Shown here one piece after another: positions 11,234-21,990 of a stretch of 64,000 nucleotides of DNA. The notes under the pieces are model-generated. The model made no database searches and was not told the origin of the DNA. It saw only the letters and a list, made by a program, of their open reading frames with translations. The stretch's first letter is position 1, and each line of letters opens with the position of its first letter. A program made the translations under genes and the position numbers. Origin of the DNA: Adiantum capillus-veneris (Eukaryota; Streptophyta; Polypodiopsida; Polypodiales; Pteridaceae); NCBI GenBank assembly GCA_014529385.2, contig CM043969.1, positions 69,140,676 through 69,204,675 of the forward strand. Reading direction: 5' to 3'.

Positions 11234-11339
11234 CATGCCCCCCTTCCTGATGTAGATTCCACCCTCGAAAGCTAGTGAGAGAAAGCCCGTTTTGTCCATG
11301 CTGTAGAGCATTTGGATTTGAATCTGCAAGACAAAGTCA

Positions 11340-12440
11340 CTGTTTTATGCAAACGGAATTATATGACAATAAATCATGAGAGGAATGTAAAGTACATTTG
11401 AAAATGAGTAAATGCAAGATTTATGAAATGCTAAACTGCCATTAACGACAAATAAATTGCCTTTGATGAAATTAATTAATCAAGAGTTTTGGGCTTATGG
11501 ATGAGTTTATCAATTAGTTAGCTATGACTAAAGTTAAAACAACTACTCTAGTACTAGCTAAGCTAAAAAGATTATCTAAATGCAAGATTTTTTAATTGTG
11601 CTTTTCAACTTTGATTAGCCAACTAGCTCTCACAACTCCAAACAAAAGCTTGGAATTTTAATTGTAAGCTAGATGGAAGTCTTTTAAATGTCACTTTGTT
11701 TTCTTTTTTCTTTTATTTTGGTTCACAATCATTTGACGTGTGTGCTTATTTTGTATGTTCGGGGTTTTTTGCTTCTCAAGGAAAAACACCCAAACTGGGA
11801 ATCTCTAGGGCTCTAGTATCGTAGACAATACATGTGAATGAAGTACCAAATCAAGCCAGGATTTCTCTTCCACCGTAAGATTTTTCATTTGTGGCACTTA
11901 TGTTTTTTGCTTCCATTTCCTTGGTATTCTCACTAGTGTCTTTTGTTGTTTAAGTGAACAAGCTTTTCTATGCATAAAACATTCCTAAGGTCTCCAACAC
12001 TCAGATAATTTTATCAACTAGGACTAATGTTCAAGTAAATGAGTTAACCTAAAGTCACGGTCTCCTAATCTCAAGGCTCAACTATAAGATTAAACTCTAG
12101 TTCAATCAACTTAAGCAAAGACAAATTTATACATCTATAATGGCAGATAACAAACATAACTATTGTACTCAAACAAACCATGAAAAACCACAATTATCAA
12201 TTATACATATCCACCAGCATGAATCATGGAAAGTAGTACACCTGGAGGTATAGAGTTGCTCATTTCGTCGAAGCAGATGTCCTCAGCCATGTGGATGGAA
12301 ATCCATATAAGTCCTACATTACAACATCAAACAACAAGGCACTATACTTCTTAGAGGCATGTCAGTGTGAAAAAATTAAAACTCCTAGAAAACAAACTCA
12401 AAACACGATCCAGACTCCTAACCTACCTATCTGTCATCCC
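11340..12440. other. AT-rich intergenic, no gene seen
   Basis: About 1.1 kb with no ORF worth reporting and no terminal repeats, RNA motifs or microsatellites that I can support. Confidence 0.5.
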
Positions 12441-12448
12441 TTTTAGAA

Positions 12449-12718
12449 TCAACGAAAGAGGATATTACATAAACCGGGTGGCATCCCTAAGACTAGGCCT
12501 CTATCCTCATCATCTAGATAAACGAAATCATTTTCCGTGAGGCCATAGTCTTCCTCGGTCTCTATTATTTCTTCTTCATCGTCCTCTTGCTCAAGCGTGT
12601 TAATCACGAACCTCACTATGCGTGGATACTCATCTTGTGCAAAAGAATAAGCATGTGCCACTGGAGAAACATTCGCTACTAAGTAGGGATCACTAGTTAT
12701 CCATAGATGTTTAGCCAT
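12449..12718 (-). CDS. Unrecognised 89-residue acidic ORF
   Basis: Starts MAKHLWITSDPYLVANVSP and contains the acidic run EQEDDEEEIIETEEDYG. No domain recognised. The composition looks like real or recently real coding sequence rather than a shadow frame, and no competing ORF lies opposite. It overlaps by about 20 bases the end of the 57-residue frame at 12,697-12,870 and lies downstream, in the same orientation, of the extra gypsy-A reading frame. It may be the tail of that element or an unrelated gene fragment. Confidence 0.35.
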   Translation of the reverse strand: MAKHLWITSDPYLVANVSPVAHAYSFAQDEYPRIVRFVINTLEQEDDEEEIIETEEDYGLTENDFVYLDDEDRGLVLGMPPGLCNILFR

Positions 12719-12870
12719 TCTAACTCCTCAAAATTTCTCTCACGTGCAAGTCTCTCTACCAAATCCCATTCGCAAGAAAGTACAGGATAGTAGATGTGAA
12801 GCACTTGAGAAAAATAAAAAGGGTACCTTTCATCAATAATAGAAGCACATGCCTCTGGTGAACTAGCCAT
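12697..12870 (-). CDS. Unrecognised 57-residue ORF
   Basis: Starts MASSPEACASIIDERYPFYF and ends ELEWLNIYG, with a charged helix-like LVERLARERNFEELEW stretch. No family recognised. The stop overlaps the start of the next ORF (12,449-12,718) in another frame, which suggests one longer coding region broken by a frameshift. Confidence 0.35.
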   Translation of the reverse strand: MASSPEACASIIDERYPFYFSQVLHIYYPVLSCEWDLVERLARERNFEELEWLNIYG

Positions 12871-13069
12871 CTCTGAGAATACATATAGATTTGGTTAGGT
12901 CTTTAAAACATAAGAGTTGTTTTTGTGTGCTGCTTGATGTGACATAGTGAATTTGGACTTATGTGTAGGATCTCATAGGTTGTTCTCTCGTTGCTAGTCA
13001 CTCTTGCTCTTTTACTATTTGTTTTGTTTTTTTGCTAGAACTAGTATAAGGCTATCCATATACAGTTCC

Positions 13070-14300
13070 TCAATTGCAGAGTTCAGATGTCAGGGAAGAA
13101 AATTTAAGAGGATGGGGATCCAAAATATTGACGTGAGTGAGGACTCCCCCCTTCCTTGGGTAGGTCATACTGTTTGAAATGTGCTCGTCACCCTTTGAAA
13201 CCAATTGTTCCAGTTGGTAATAGGTGAAGATTTTTGCCAGTAGTTTTCTATTACCTAGGTGTCTCATTGAGTTGCAAGGGTGGTAAGGTACTCTCCCATA
13301 ATCGAACTTGAGTGGTTCATCAGGTGATTGTTGAACAGTGGGAGGTGTGGATTCCTTTGTAGCTTCATGGAGGTCCCCCGCTTTTACCTCTATGGATGCA
13401 TTACATGAGGAGCTAGAAGCTTCATGGGACTCCCCCCTTCCTGAGCTAGGTGGAATAATTTGGTTTTGCCTTGGAACCCAAACTAGCTCTGGAATAGGTG
13501 TGTAGCATTCTGTGATCTTTCCCTTTCTACGGTCTGCCATTGGCTTTGGAGTTACACTGATTGACTCACATGGTTTTGTAGGTGATAGGGGAAGACACAT
13601 TTTACGTTTAGATACCCCAAATTTGATCATTTCCATCATAGTAGCCTTGGGCTTCTAATAGTCATTTTGGAATCCATCGTGATTTAGTCTTGACTCTCCT
13701 AGAGCGTGCTCTTGGTTTTCCATAAGAAGTTTTTCTTGAAATGGATGGAAGGGTTGAGGTATCTGGAAGTAAGGCCTTGGGGACCCATTGACATGTACTC
13801 TTAGGTTGTGCAGGTTGAGTACTTGCAATATTACTGCTTGCTACTGCAACTACAAGTGGTGAAGTGCTAGGTTCATGGGCAGCCGACAAGGACGAGTTAA
13901 CCACTTTGGTTTGTGAATCTTGGCTATCCTACAACTTTGCTAGAGTCTGCAACGTAGGTGACTTTGCTTCAATGATAGGGGTAAGAGTCGGTGATCGCAT
14001 CATGACATTACCAGTACCCCAATCAATAGTGCATTTGGTTGCCAACATCCACGTGCGTCCAAGGTTTATGTTGCCCTCCATAGTTCCAGCAGGTATGACC
14101 AAAAAGTCTTGAGCTACAACCCCATTGTCACAACTGACAGAAGTGTGCCAGATACCAAATTTTGTGGTTTTTTTCTTGTTGACACCCTTGACTTGGATAA
14201 TACTCTCAGATAGAGATGGCTTTTCTAACTAACACTACACCCCATATGATAGCAGATTATACTTAGCACCCGTGTCCCATAGGCGTTGTTTAGCTCAATA
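13070..14300 (-). pseudogene. Extra gypsy-A reading frame downstream of integrase with retropepsin-like domain
   Basis: Just after the integrase tail, in a different frame, the minus strand reads LWDTGAKYNLLSYGV (about 14,293-14,250), the form of a retropepsin catalytic site. After two stops the same frame continues IWHTSVSCDNGVVAQDFLVI and then GNINLGRTWMLATKCTIDW (about 14,060-14,005). This matches the protease C-lobe pattern (I)LG..W....A.IDW. The frame then gives MVNSSLSAAHEPSTSPLVVA (13,904-13,662) and, after a frameshift, a 189-residue segment ending at 13,070 with no known domain. It is separate from the element's normal protease at 18.1-18.8 kb. Stops show it is inactive now. Confidence 0.6.
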
Positions 14301-15570
14301 GGGTATTGTAGAGGTGTATCAAAGTCCAACAAATCCTCGTCGGTTTCAACGTGGAATGCATGTGTAACTCCAAGGTTAGCCTCTCGTTGGTGTCTTATGC
14401 GTTGTTGTCGCTCCTTAGCCTCAGCTTGAGCTTGTATCTTCTTCAATTCTATTTGTGCCTTGGATGCCTTTTTCTGATGGATGACATGTAGTTCCTCTTG
14501 TCTTAAGGGATCATAGTATCTTTTAAATTTGCTCCCATTGAGGAATCCAATGGTTTCAACTCCATCAAGATTCTCCACACGAATGGTCCCTTGTGGGGTG
14601 ATTTCACATACTCTATATGGTCCTTTTCCAGCATATTTCAACTTTTTCTTTTTGTTACGCACTCCATACATAAGGACTTTATCACCAACATTGATATCTT
14701 TGTTCATTAGATGACGGTCAAATCATTTCTTCCTCCTATCTTTCTCCACAAGTGCGTTTTGCACAAACAATTGCCTTTCTTTATCTAACCTTTCAAAAAT
14801 ATATAAGCGCTCAACTAAAGGGTTACCATCCCAACCTTCTTGTGAAGCTACACGTAGACTAGGAATTAAAAACTCCCATGGCATAACTGCTTCTTGGCCA
14901 TATACCATTTTGAATGGTGTACAATTAATAGCCAAATTTGTAAGAAGTATGATAAGCCCATAGGGCTGAAGTCGACTTCAAATCCCAATCTGTGCGATGA
15001 GCTTCCACCGTTTTGGTCAAGATAGAGATTAAGGTCTTGTTGGTGCTCTCAGCTTGGCCATTTGCTTGTGGATAATAAGGTGTGGACTTATGGTGAGCTA
15101 TCATGAAGTTGGTAGTGAGTTCTTTTATCATTCCATTTATAAAATGAGTGCCATTGTCACTCACAATCTCAAAGGGACAACCAAATCTTATATTAATGTT
15201 CTCAAAGAGAAACTTGGCAGTTAACCTTGCATCAACCTTACGTGTCGCCCTGGCTTCCGTCCACTTTGTCACATAGTCAGTGACAACGATAATATACCGA
15301 GATTGAGTGCTACAAGCTGCCGAACTAATTGGGCCTACAAAGTCCAACCCCCATTTTTCAAATGGTTGAGTCACTTTAACAGGAAGTAAGGGCATCTTAT
15401 CCTTTTGTTTTGTGATCTTGTAATGTTGGCATTCATCACATCCTTTTACAAAAAGTGATGCATCTTTGAATAAGGTAGGCCACCAATAGCTTGATTGCAA
15501 AACCTTTCTAGCTGTTAGTTCCCCCTGAGAAATGTCCTCCGGCTGTATGCATGTGGGCTTCTTGCAGTAT
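14225..15570 (-). pseudogene. Gypsy-A integrase
   Basis: Zinc-binding HHCC region: EAHMHTAGGHFSG near 15,560, then SYWWPTLFKDASLFVKGCDE with the CDEC pair. The core follows: LDFVGP (first Asp), VSDNGTHF (second Asp) and PQANGQAESTNK (Glu), so the DDE triad is present. The segment 14,935-14,723 reads INCTPFKMVYGQEAVMPWE, and 14,707-14,225 gives VGDKVLMY..KLKYAGKGPY, the GPY/F-type integrase tail, ending in a Q/R/E-rich coiled-coil-like stretch. Frameshifts occur near 15,515, 14,930 and 14,715. No chromodomain follows. Confidence 0.85.
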
Positions 15571-15576
15571 GTTTAA

Positions 15577-17395
15577 TTACTCATCCTCACGGGCACAACG
15601 TTTAAGAATATCATCCTTCCCTATTCTGTAGATTGTTCCTGCAATGAGAGAATAAGGTTCATATTCTTTTAACAGTTTTCGAGCTATGTCCTTACGAAGC
15701 TCTTTGGGTGGAAAACCATTAACTAGAAACTTCACAATCTTCTCACTCCATTCAGGTATGGTTTCGACTAGGAATAGAGAAGTATCGGGCAATTCATCAT
15801 CAACTCCAGTAGGGGCTTCATCATTGCGTATGTGAGACAAATGATCCGCCATGACATGTCTTATTGGCACAACCTCAACGGGTACAAAAAAAACAAGCTT
15901 CAGTAGCCCTCACTCGTGCCATCTTTTTACCAATCTCACCACAACGGTAAAATCAAACTCAAGGAGAATTAACAACCATCGTGTACTTCTTTCCATGGAA
16001 CAAAGTTTATTTACAACATACAACAAGGCTTGATGGTCCACATAGAAAACAAACTTGTTGGCAAGAAGATAGTAGAAAAGTTTCTTCACTGTGTAAATCA
16101 TAGCTAAACCTTCTTGCTCCATAGTGGTGTAGTTTCTCTCGACATCATTCAATTGACGACTTGCAAAGCTAATGGGATAGTCCAATTTATGTTCTCTTGG
16201 TTGAGCTAGAACACACCCAATAGCAAAGTTCGATGTATCAATATGCACATGAAAAATTATTCCAATCGGGCACTCGTAAAATGGGAGCGCTTGTCAAGGT
16301 CTTTTTCAATGACTCATAAGCATGGTCACACTCCGTGGTCCAGTGGAACTCAATAAGAAGCTTGTACAAAGGACGAGCTATCTCGAAAAAGTTTAAAATT
16401 AACCATCGGTAATAACCAACATGGCCCATGAACCTTTGAACTCCTTTATAGTTAGAAGGTGGTGGCAATTCAACAATGGATTTAATTTTTCTCTCATCTG
16501 TGGAAATCCCATTTTTGGACACTATATGCCCTAAAATGACTCCATGTTTAACCCAAAATTGGCATTTGAAAGGGTTTAAGGAGATGTGATACAATCTGCA
16601 CTTCTCAAACACTTTTCGTAAGCATGATAGATGTTCTTTCCAAGAGGAATATACACAAAGGTCATCTAAGAAAACTTCGCAAAACTCCCTTAAATATTCT
16701 CTACAAGCAGTGTTTATTATCTTTGAAAGGTAGCAGGGATATTGGTTAATCCAAAAGCCATAACACAAAATGCAACACTCCAAATTGGTTATAAAGGCTG
16801 TTTTAGCTTGGTCTTCTAGCACAATTGTGATTTGATTGTATCCAGAGTACCCATCTAAAAAGCTATAAGCTTCCTTTCATGCAGCTCTTTCAAGCACATG
16901 TTCTGAATATGGCAAGGGGTAATGGTCCCTCCTAGTGGTGGCATTGACCTTCTTGAGATCCACGCATGCTCTGAGTTTCCCATTCTTTTTCGCTATAATC
17001 ACTATTGGAGACACCCATTCTAAGTGCTCAATAGGGTATATAAATCCACATTTCACAAGCTTTTCAATCTCTTCTTGAACGATCTTTGCATATTTAAGAT
17101 TCATTGGGTAGGGTCATTGCTGAACTGGTTTAACCGTGCTATTCATGGGGATTGTGTGCTGCACCATGGAAGGTGGAACACCTTTCATATCATGATATGT
17201 CCAAGCAGATATATCCCTAAATTCCTTGAGAAGTTCTTTAAGTACACACTCCTCAGCCTCTGGTAGATCTTGGGCAATGAAGACAGGTTTGGACTCTTCT
17301 CCTGGGTCTGCTAACTCTATTTTCTTAACTATCACGGGACCGTCATAAACTCCATTTCTTCCATCGATAGGTTTTCTTTGAGCCTTTGTATACAC
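15577..17395 (-). pseudogene. Gypsy-A reverse transcriptase and RNase H
   Basis: RT fingers and palm: CGFIYPIEHLEWVSPIVIIAK, then LRACVDLKKVNATTRRDHYP (about 17,000-16,930). The catalytic FLDDLCVYS follows near 16,660, and the connection VILGHIVSKNGIS and RFMGHVGYYRW after it. RNase H starts MHIDTSNFAIGCVLAQP (16,248), with DHQALLYVVNK further on. 15,870-15,577 is the linker toward integrase. Stops at about 16,877 and 16,238 break the frame. The 17,396-18,099 interval upstream holds only short linker frames with no domain I recognise. Confidence 0.88.
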
Positions 17396-18099
17396 AACTT
17401 TAAGTTCCTTTGTGGTGTAGGATTTAAAATGTTCAGGTGCAGGGTGTAAGTCTGTGGGGTTGTTGTTCTGTGGACTGTGATTTCACTTTCAATTCCTTTT
17501 GTTGTTGAGCTAACTCTCAATTTTGTCGTCTCCTTACAGTATGGCTCAACTTTGGCTTCTCTGTAGCCTCTACTTGTGCGATGTCAATGGGTTGTGGACT
17601 ACACCACATAACGCTTTGAAGGTATTTACCCCAGTTATCTACCAACTTCCGATGAGCATCACATGCCCCTATATAATTAAGCCATTCTGTGGTAGATTTC
17701 TTTTCCTTTATTCTAGCACGCACATTTACTCAATATCGTCGCCTCTCATATCTCTTACTCACTCTTATTGTCTAATTTTTTATTACGGTATCTCTAGTGA
17801 AGAGTCACTAGATGAATCGCTAATTGTGTCTTCTGCTCCCTTGGATAGATTGCCATCTAGGGTAGCACTGGGCCCTAAAATGGTTTGTCCCCACATTTTC
17901 ACCTAAGATTTAACTCAGATTCTTCGTCCTCAGAGTCAATTTCAATTGATGATTCTGACCCCAACTCGTGTGGGCTATAGTCTCATGAGACGCTACTACT
18001 GGTTCCAATGCTAGTCAGACCTTCATCTTGTAGGTCATCAGAACTATATGCATTGCTTCTAGCATATTTAAGGGTACGAGTGGTGGCATTTCATCCCCC

Positions 18100-19078
18100 T
18101 CAGGTGTTACCCAGGTCGTCCCCATGTTTCCCAAAGTGTCTATGGTTGCTACTAGGTGGAACCAATACATTGTCCGACTCAGTCATCCCAGGTAGTACAT
18201 CCATATAAGGAGAATCTTCCCCAACATCAGTGTCCACTTTACATGTGTAACAATACTGCAATGGGACCGAGTGAACTGTGGTGTCAGATCTATGATCAAT
18301 TATAAACATGTTTCCTAGAGGATGTGCTTGACCAGTTACAAGATCCACTCGAATGACATAATCTTGGAACTGCAAGTAGACATGGTTTTTAGACCATTCA
18401 TGCACCATTTTTGCTTCCCTTATGAAAGGACGTCCTAATATCATCTCAGATTCCATAGTGTGCTTGGAGAAATCCATAACAATGAAGGTAATTCTTACTT
18501 TATGTCTAAAGACCTTGATCTTGAGATCTTCTAGCATCCCAATAGGTTTAACAATAGACCCATTGGCCATCTTTACTACTATGGTTGTGGTTCCAAGTCT
18601 TCCCATAGTTTCTGAGCAATTTTTAGTCACAATGCTAACCCTAGCACCACCATCAAGGATTCCCTTCACAGTTAATCCCTTGGTAGTGATTGGTATAATT
18701 GCATTGGATTCATCTCCCTCAAAGTATTGTCCCAACTTGTTAACAGGTATTTCTACAATAGGCCCTCTCATCTAGGTTGGGTTGTGGATCTAAGCGTTCC
18801 TCCCCTATTAGCATCTCCCTAACTCCATTCAACTGTGCAAATTGTGGTAGCCCGACCTTCAGCTCTCCATTGAGGAAAGCTTGAAGAGCTAAGAATAGCT
18901 CAGGGTCTCCATACAGTTTGGACATGATGGTGGTTCTAACCTCTGAAGCCATGAAATCCATCAATTTGGCAATATTTAATGGCACCTTTTGGGCTTCAGT
19001 CCCTTGACGTGGAGAAGGTGGGATCTCCATTTCTTTTATAGGGTTAGGTAGTCCCTTTGTAAACATTCTTTCCAACAA
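18100..19078 (-). pseudogene. Gypsy-A protease
   Basis: Aspartic protease with VKGILDGGARVSIVTKNCSE as the catalytic flap region (Asp-Gly-Gly-Ala instead of the usual DSGA) and a C-lobe MILGRPFIREAKMVHEW. The Asp-Gly-Gly-Ala form is also seen as DGCA in the decayed element at 61.8-63.5 kb. Upstream, 19,078-18,740 is a Gag-Pol linker with no recognised fold. Confidence 0.75.
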
Positions 19079-19107
19079 GAAGTGAGTACACCCTCTTTCC
19101 CATGACT

Positions 19108-20976
19108 TTAAGTCACTTTCTTCTTGGATGACACTAGGTATGGGTAGGGTCTATGGACTTTCTGAGGTTGTTGTTGCATAGGGAACACTGTGTCTTTAAT
19201 CTGGATCTGCCTAGTTGCTGGCTCTTGATTCCTTTGGGTATCGTCTACCAAACTCCTTAATTGCTTGACCCGCTCGATCTCCTCTGTAGGGTTTGGATTA
19301 GTTCCTCTCTTCTTCTTGGATCCTGGCCATTGTGGCTCATGACGATCTTCCTTGCTGGTTTCTTTCTTAGTGGTTGTTTTGGTCTCCGCCGTTTCACCCG
19401 AATCAGAATCCTCTTCAGCGTCATTCATATATACAGAGTCGTCACCAGTCCCTATGTTGGTCTTTGAATTGGGGTCTGACTTCACCGATTTTTTCAATCT
19501 CTTCCTTCGTGTTTTCTTATTCTTCTGAGATTGGGCAATTGACCGTGTCTCAAGAATATAATTTTGTTTTTTGAAGCATCTATCGTGTGAGTACGTTTAC
19601 TGGTACCACATGTGCACTTTGTGATGGCTCCTCGATAACCTCAATCAAGTTCAATGGCGTGATCTTCAATGCATTTTGATTATTCGGGCATTGGTAATCA
19701 AATGATCTCAGCCACATTGATTACACATGAGTATTGGCATTGTAGACGTGCTCGCTTGATTGGTTTGCACTAGTGTGGCATTTTTTTGTAGCCTAAAAGG
19801 ACACCCAGGACACTCGTCCACACGATGTGGACATCCATTTTGGCCTCTTGCAACAAGAGTAGCTACTTGATAGACAAATTTGACTTGTCCCCAATAGTCC
19901 TCCATGTAGTATTGTGGACTTTCTTCAAGCACATCCATCCCATAAGCAATATTAGGGTTTATATCTTCCAGCCTTCTAAACAAGCAATAGATGACTCACA
20001 ACCCACTTGATTCATAGAAGTGATTCTCGGATGTGGTGGTTGCGGTCCTAGCACTGGAGGTGGAAAGGGTATTGTTTGAACAACATTTTGGGCCCTAGGG
20101 ACCATGCGTTGTGACGTTTGTTCAAGAGGTGGAGCCGACATCAATGCAGGCACTCGAGGTGTATTTGTCCATGCTAAGGTTTGTCTATTGGCCATCGCGT
20201 GCTTAAATACTATGCAATCCTTATCATGACCATACCTCCCACAGGCATTGCAATTCCCAATGAATTTTATCTAAAAGTAGGGCATTCACTGGTACTATGT
20301 GGATCATAGCATAGTGAGCACCATTGTTGTTCCCTTCTTGGATACATATGATTGTTTTGCAACGCGCGATTGTCTCTAAGACTCTCTTGAATGGCCTTAG
20401 TGAGATCTGCTAAAGTCATATCATATATCTTTGGCTCCTTAGCAATAGGCTTTATGGTCATTGGTTGATGCCCTGACACTTGCAAGCTAGTAGATTTAGG
20501 TTCAACAGACACTCTTTCTCCTTGAATCATTAAATTATCCTCCAATTGGATCGCATTGGTGGTGACTGCTTCCCAAGTGGTGATACCTCTAATGAACGGG
20601 CCATTGTAGATATCCTCATGTCGTAATCCCTAATGAATCTATCAAGCAATTGATTATTATTGAAGCACTCATTTGGATTATAATGAGAATTCAAATGCTT
20701 CAAGTGACTAATAAAGTTTCTCACTGACTCTCCTTCCTCTTGTTGGGCTTTCTGGAGTTGAGAGGCTACACCCCAAAGCACTCCCTCTCGTATGTAGTCT
20801 TTCAAGAACAATTTCCTAAGAGTAGGGTAAATCGTTTTTTCTTCCACCCGTAGGGTTCTAAACCGATCCCCAGCCTTCCGACTTAAGATTAGGCTTAAAG
20901 AATTACTCTTATGCAGGTCATTGTGTTCTACTAGAGAATTGCATATTTGTTCAAACACTTTGATATGCTTTCTCAC
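19108..20976 (-). pseudogene. Gypsy-A Gag with three zinc-knuckle-like motifs
   Basis: 20,976-20,530 is a retrotransposon Gag capsid domain (TLRKLFLKDYIREGVLWGVA, ESVRNFISHLKHLNSHYN). Cys/His motifs follow: CSLCYDPHSTSEC (near 20,300), a canonical CNACGRYGHDKDC (20,262-20,224) and an eroded third, CNQCG-stop-DHLITN (near 19,720). 19,497-19,108 is a charged K/E/T-rich spacer. Gag packages element RNA in virus-like particles. Frames are broken by several stops. Confidence 0.75.
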
Positions 20977-21209
20977 ATCCCCGTCTCCACTAAATTTTTG
21001 TGTGAGCTTGGCTATTTGTAATGCCTTACTTCTAGGTTCTCTATCAGGCTGTTACGCATATTCTCAGCAATAGATCGACCGAATGCTTGAGCAAATATTG
21101 CCAGTTCACCTAAGTGAGCAGGCACCGTGGGTAAAGGCGCTCCAAAGACTACATGTGGAGTAGGTATTAGCATTGGGCTTGGCGAATAGGAAGCCCTTGG
21201 GTTCCACGT

Positions 21210-21990
21210 TTAGTACGGTGTTGTGTCATGTGGTGGCACAAAGTTCATATGTGTGGCCCTAGGCATAACAGGCATGGGATGTGACATGCTAATACTAGCC
21301 GGTATGGTCCCATGGAAGTAAGAGCTTGGATGTTGTGGTTGTGGAGCATAAGTTGTTGAAACAATGAGAGGGGTAGGAGGTACATGAGCATGAGGTCCCA
21401 TAGGTGCATACGATTGATACACACTTGTAGAGATTGTTGTCGGCATTGAGCTACCATGTAGCAGTGCTTTACTAACAAATGAGGTCCATGGCGTGTTTCT
21501 TTGCATGCCCATCATTGGGGTAGGCATAGTAGCTATGGTGTCATCAAGGGAAAGATGAGCTAGACTTGGAAAAGTAAAGCTGTCACTTGTGGGCTCAGAT
21601 TTCACTAAGACCCTTGGCAAAACAACATACGGAGGATCCATCGAACTTACCGAGGGAGTCTCATTTGCAATAAGGTTGGTTGTTTAGCCTTCCCTGTATC
21701 CAAGAATCTCATGAGACCCGTTGAAAGCATGTGGATCCCCTTGTTCTGTATCTCTAGCTCAATAACCCTATGGATGACCTCACAAACTCTTTGTTGTTGA
21801 TCCTCCACACTAGTAGCACCCGTTGTGGATTGTAGCGCATCTAACCAACCCACGTGATAGGTGTGACGTGTATAGGTCGGCTAGAGTTTTCGTTTGTAGT
21901 TCGGACTCCCAATTCTCATTTAGGAACACTCCATCTAGGATTGAGGTGCTAGGGGTGTCCTTTGAACTAGATGCAATGTGGCTCTCTATG
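21210..21990 (-). pseudogene. Gypsy-A Gag N-terminal and proline-rich region
   Basis: Minus-strand frames give TSILDGVFLNENWESELQTK (about 21,950-21,890), a helical segment QQQRVCEVIHRVIELEIQNK (21,853-21,647) and a 143-residue Pro/Ser/Met-rich stretch (21,641-21,210). The junction to copia sequence lies close to 22,000, inside an open frame, so the 5' LTR and leader are missing. Between 20,977 and 21,209 nothing readable remains. Confidence 0.5.

Larger units (their letters stand above)
13070..21990 (-). mobile_element. Ty3/gypsy element A (non-chromovirus type), minus strand, no LTR seen
   Basis: Minus-strand order: Gag with zinc knuckles, protease (DGGA motif), RT, RNase H, integrase, then an extra reading frame. 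No chromodomain is visible. The RT wording DHYPLPYSEHVLERAA plus LDGYSGYNQ and the DGGA protease resemble Athila/Tat-like plant gypsy elements (inference). Several stops and frameshifts are present, so it is inactive. The 5' end abuts the copia element near 22,000 and neither LTR was found, so it is truncated at least at the 5' side. Confidence 0.85.
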
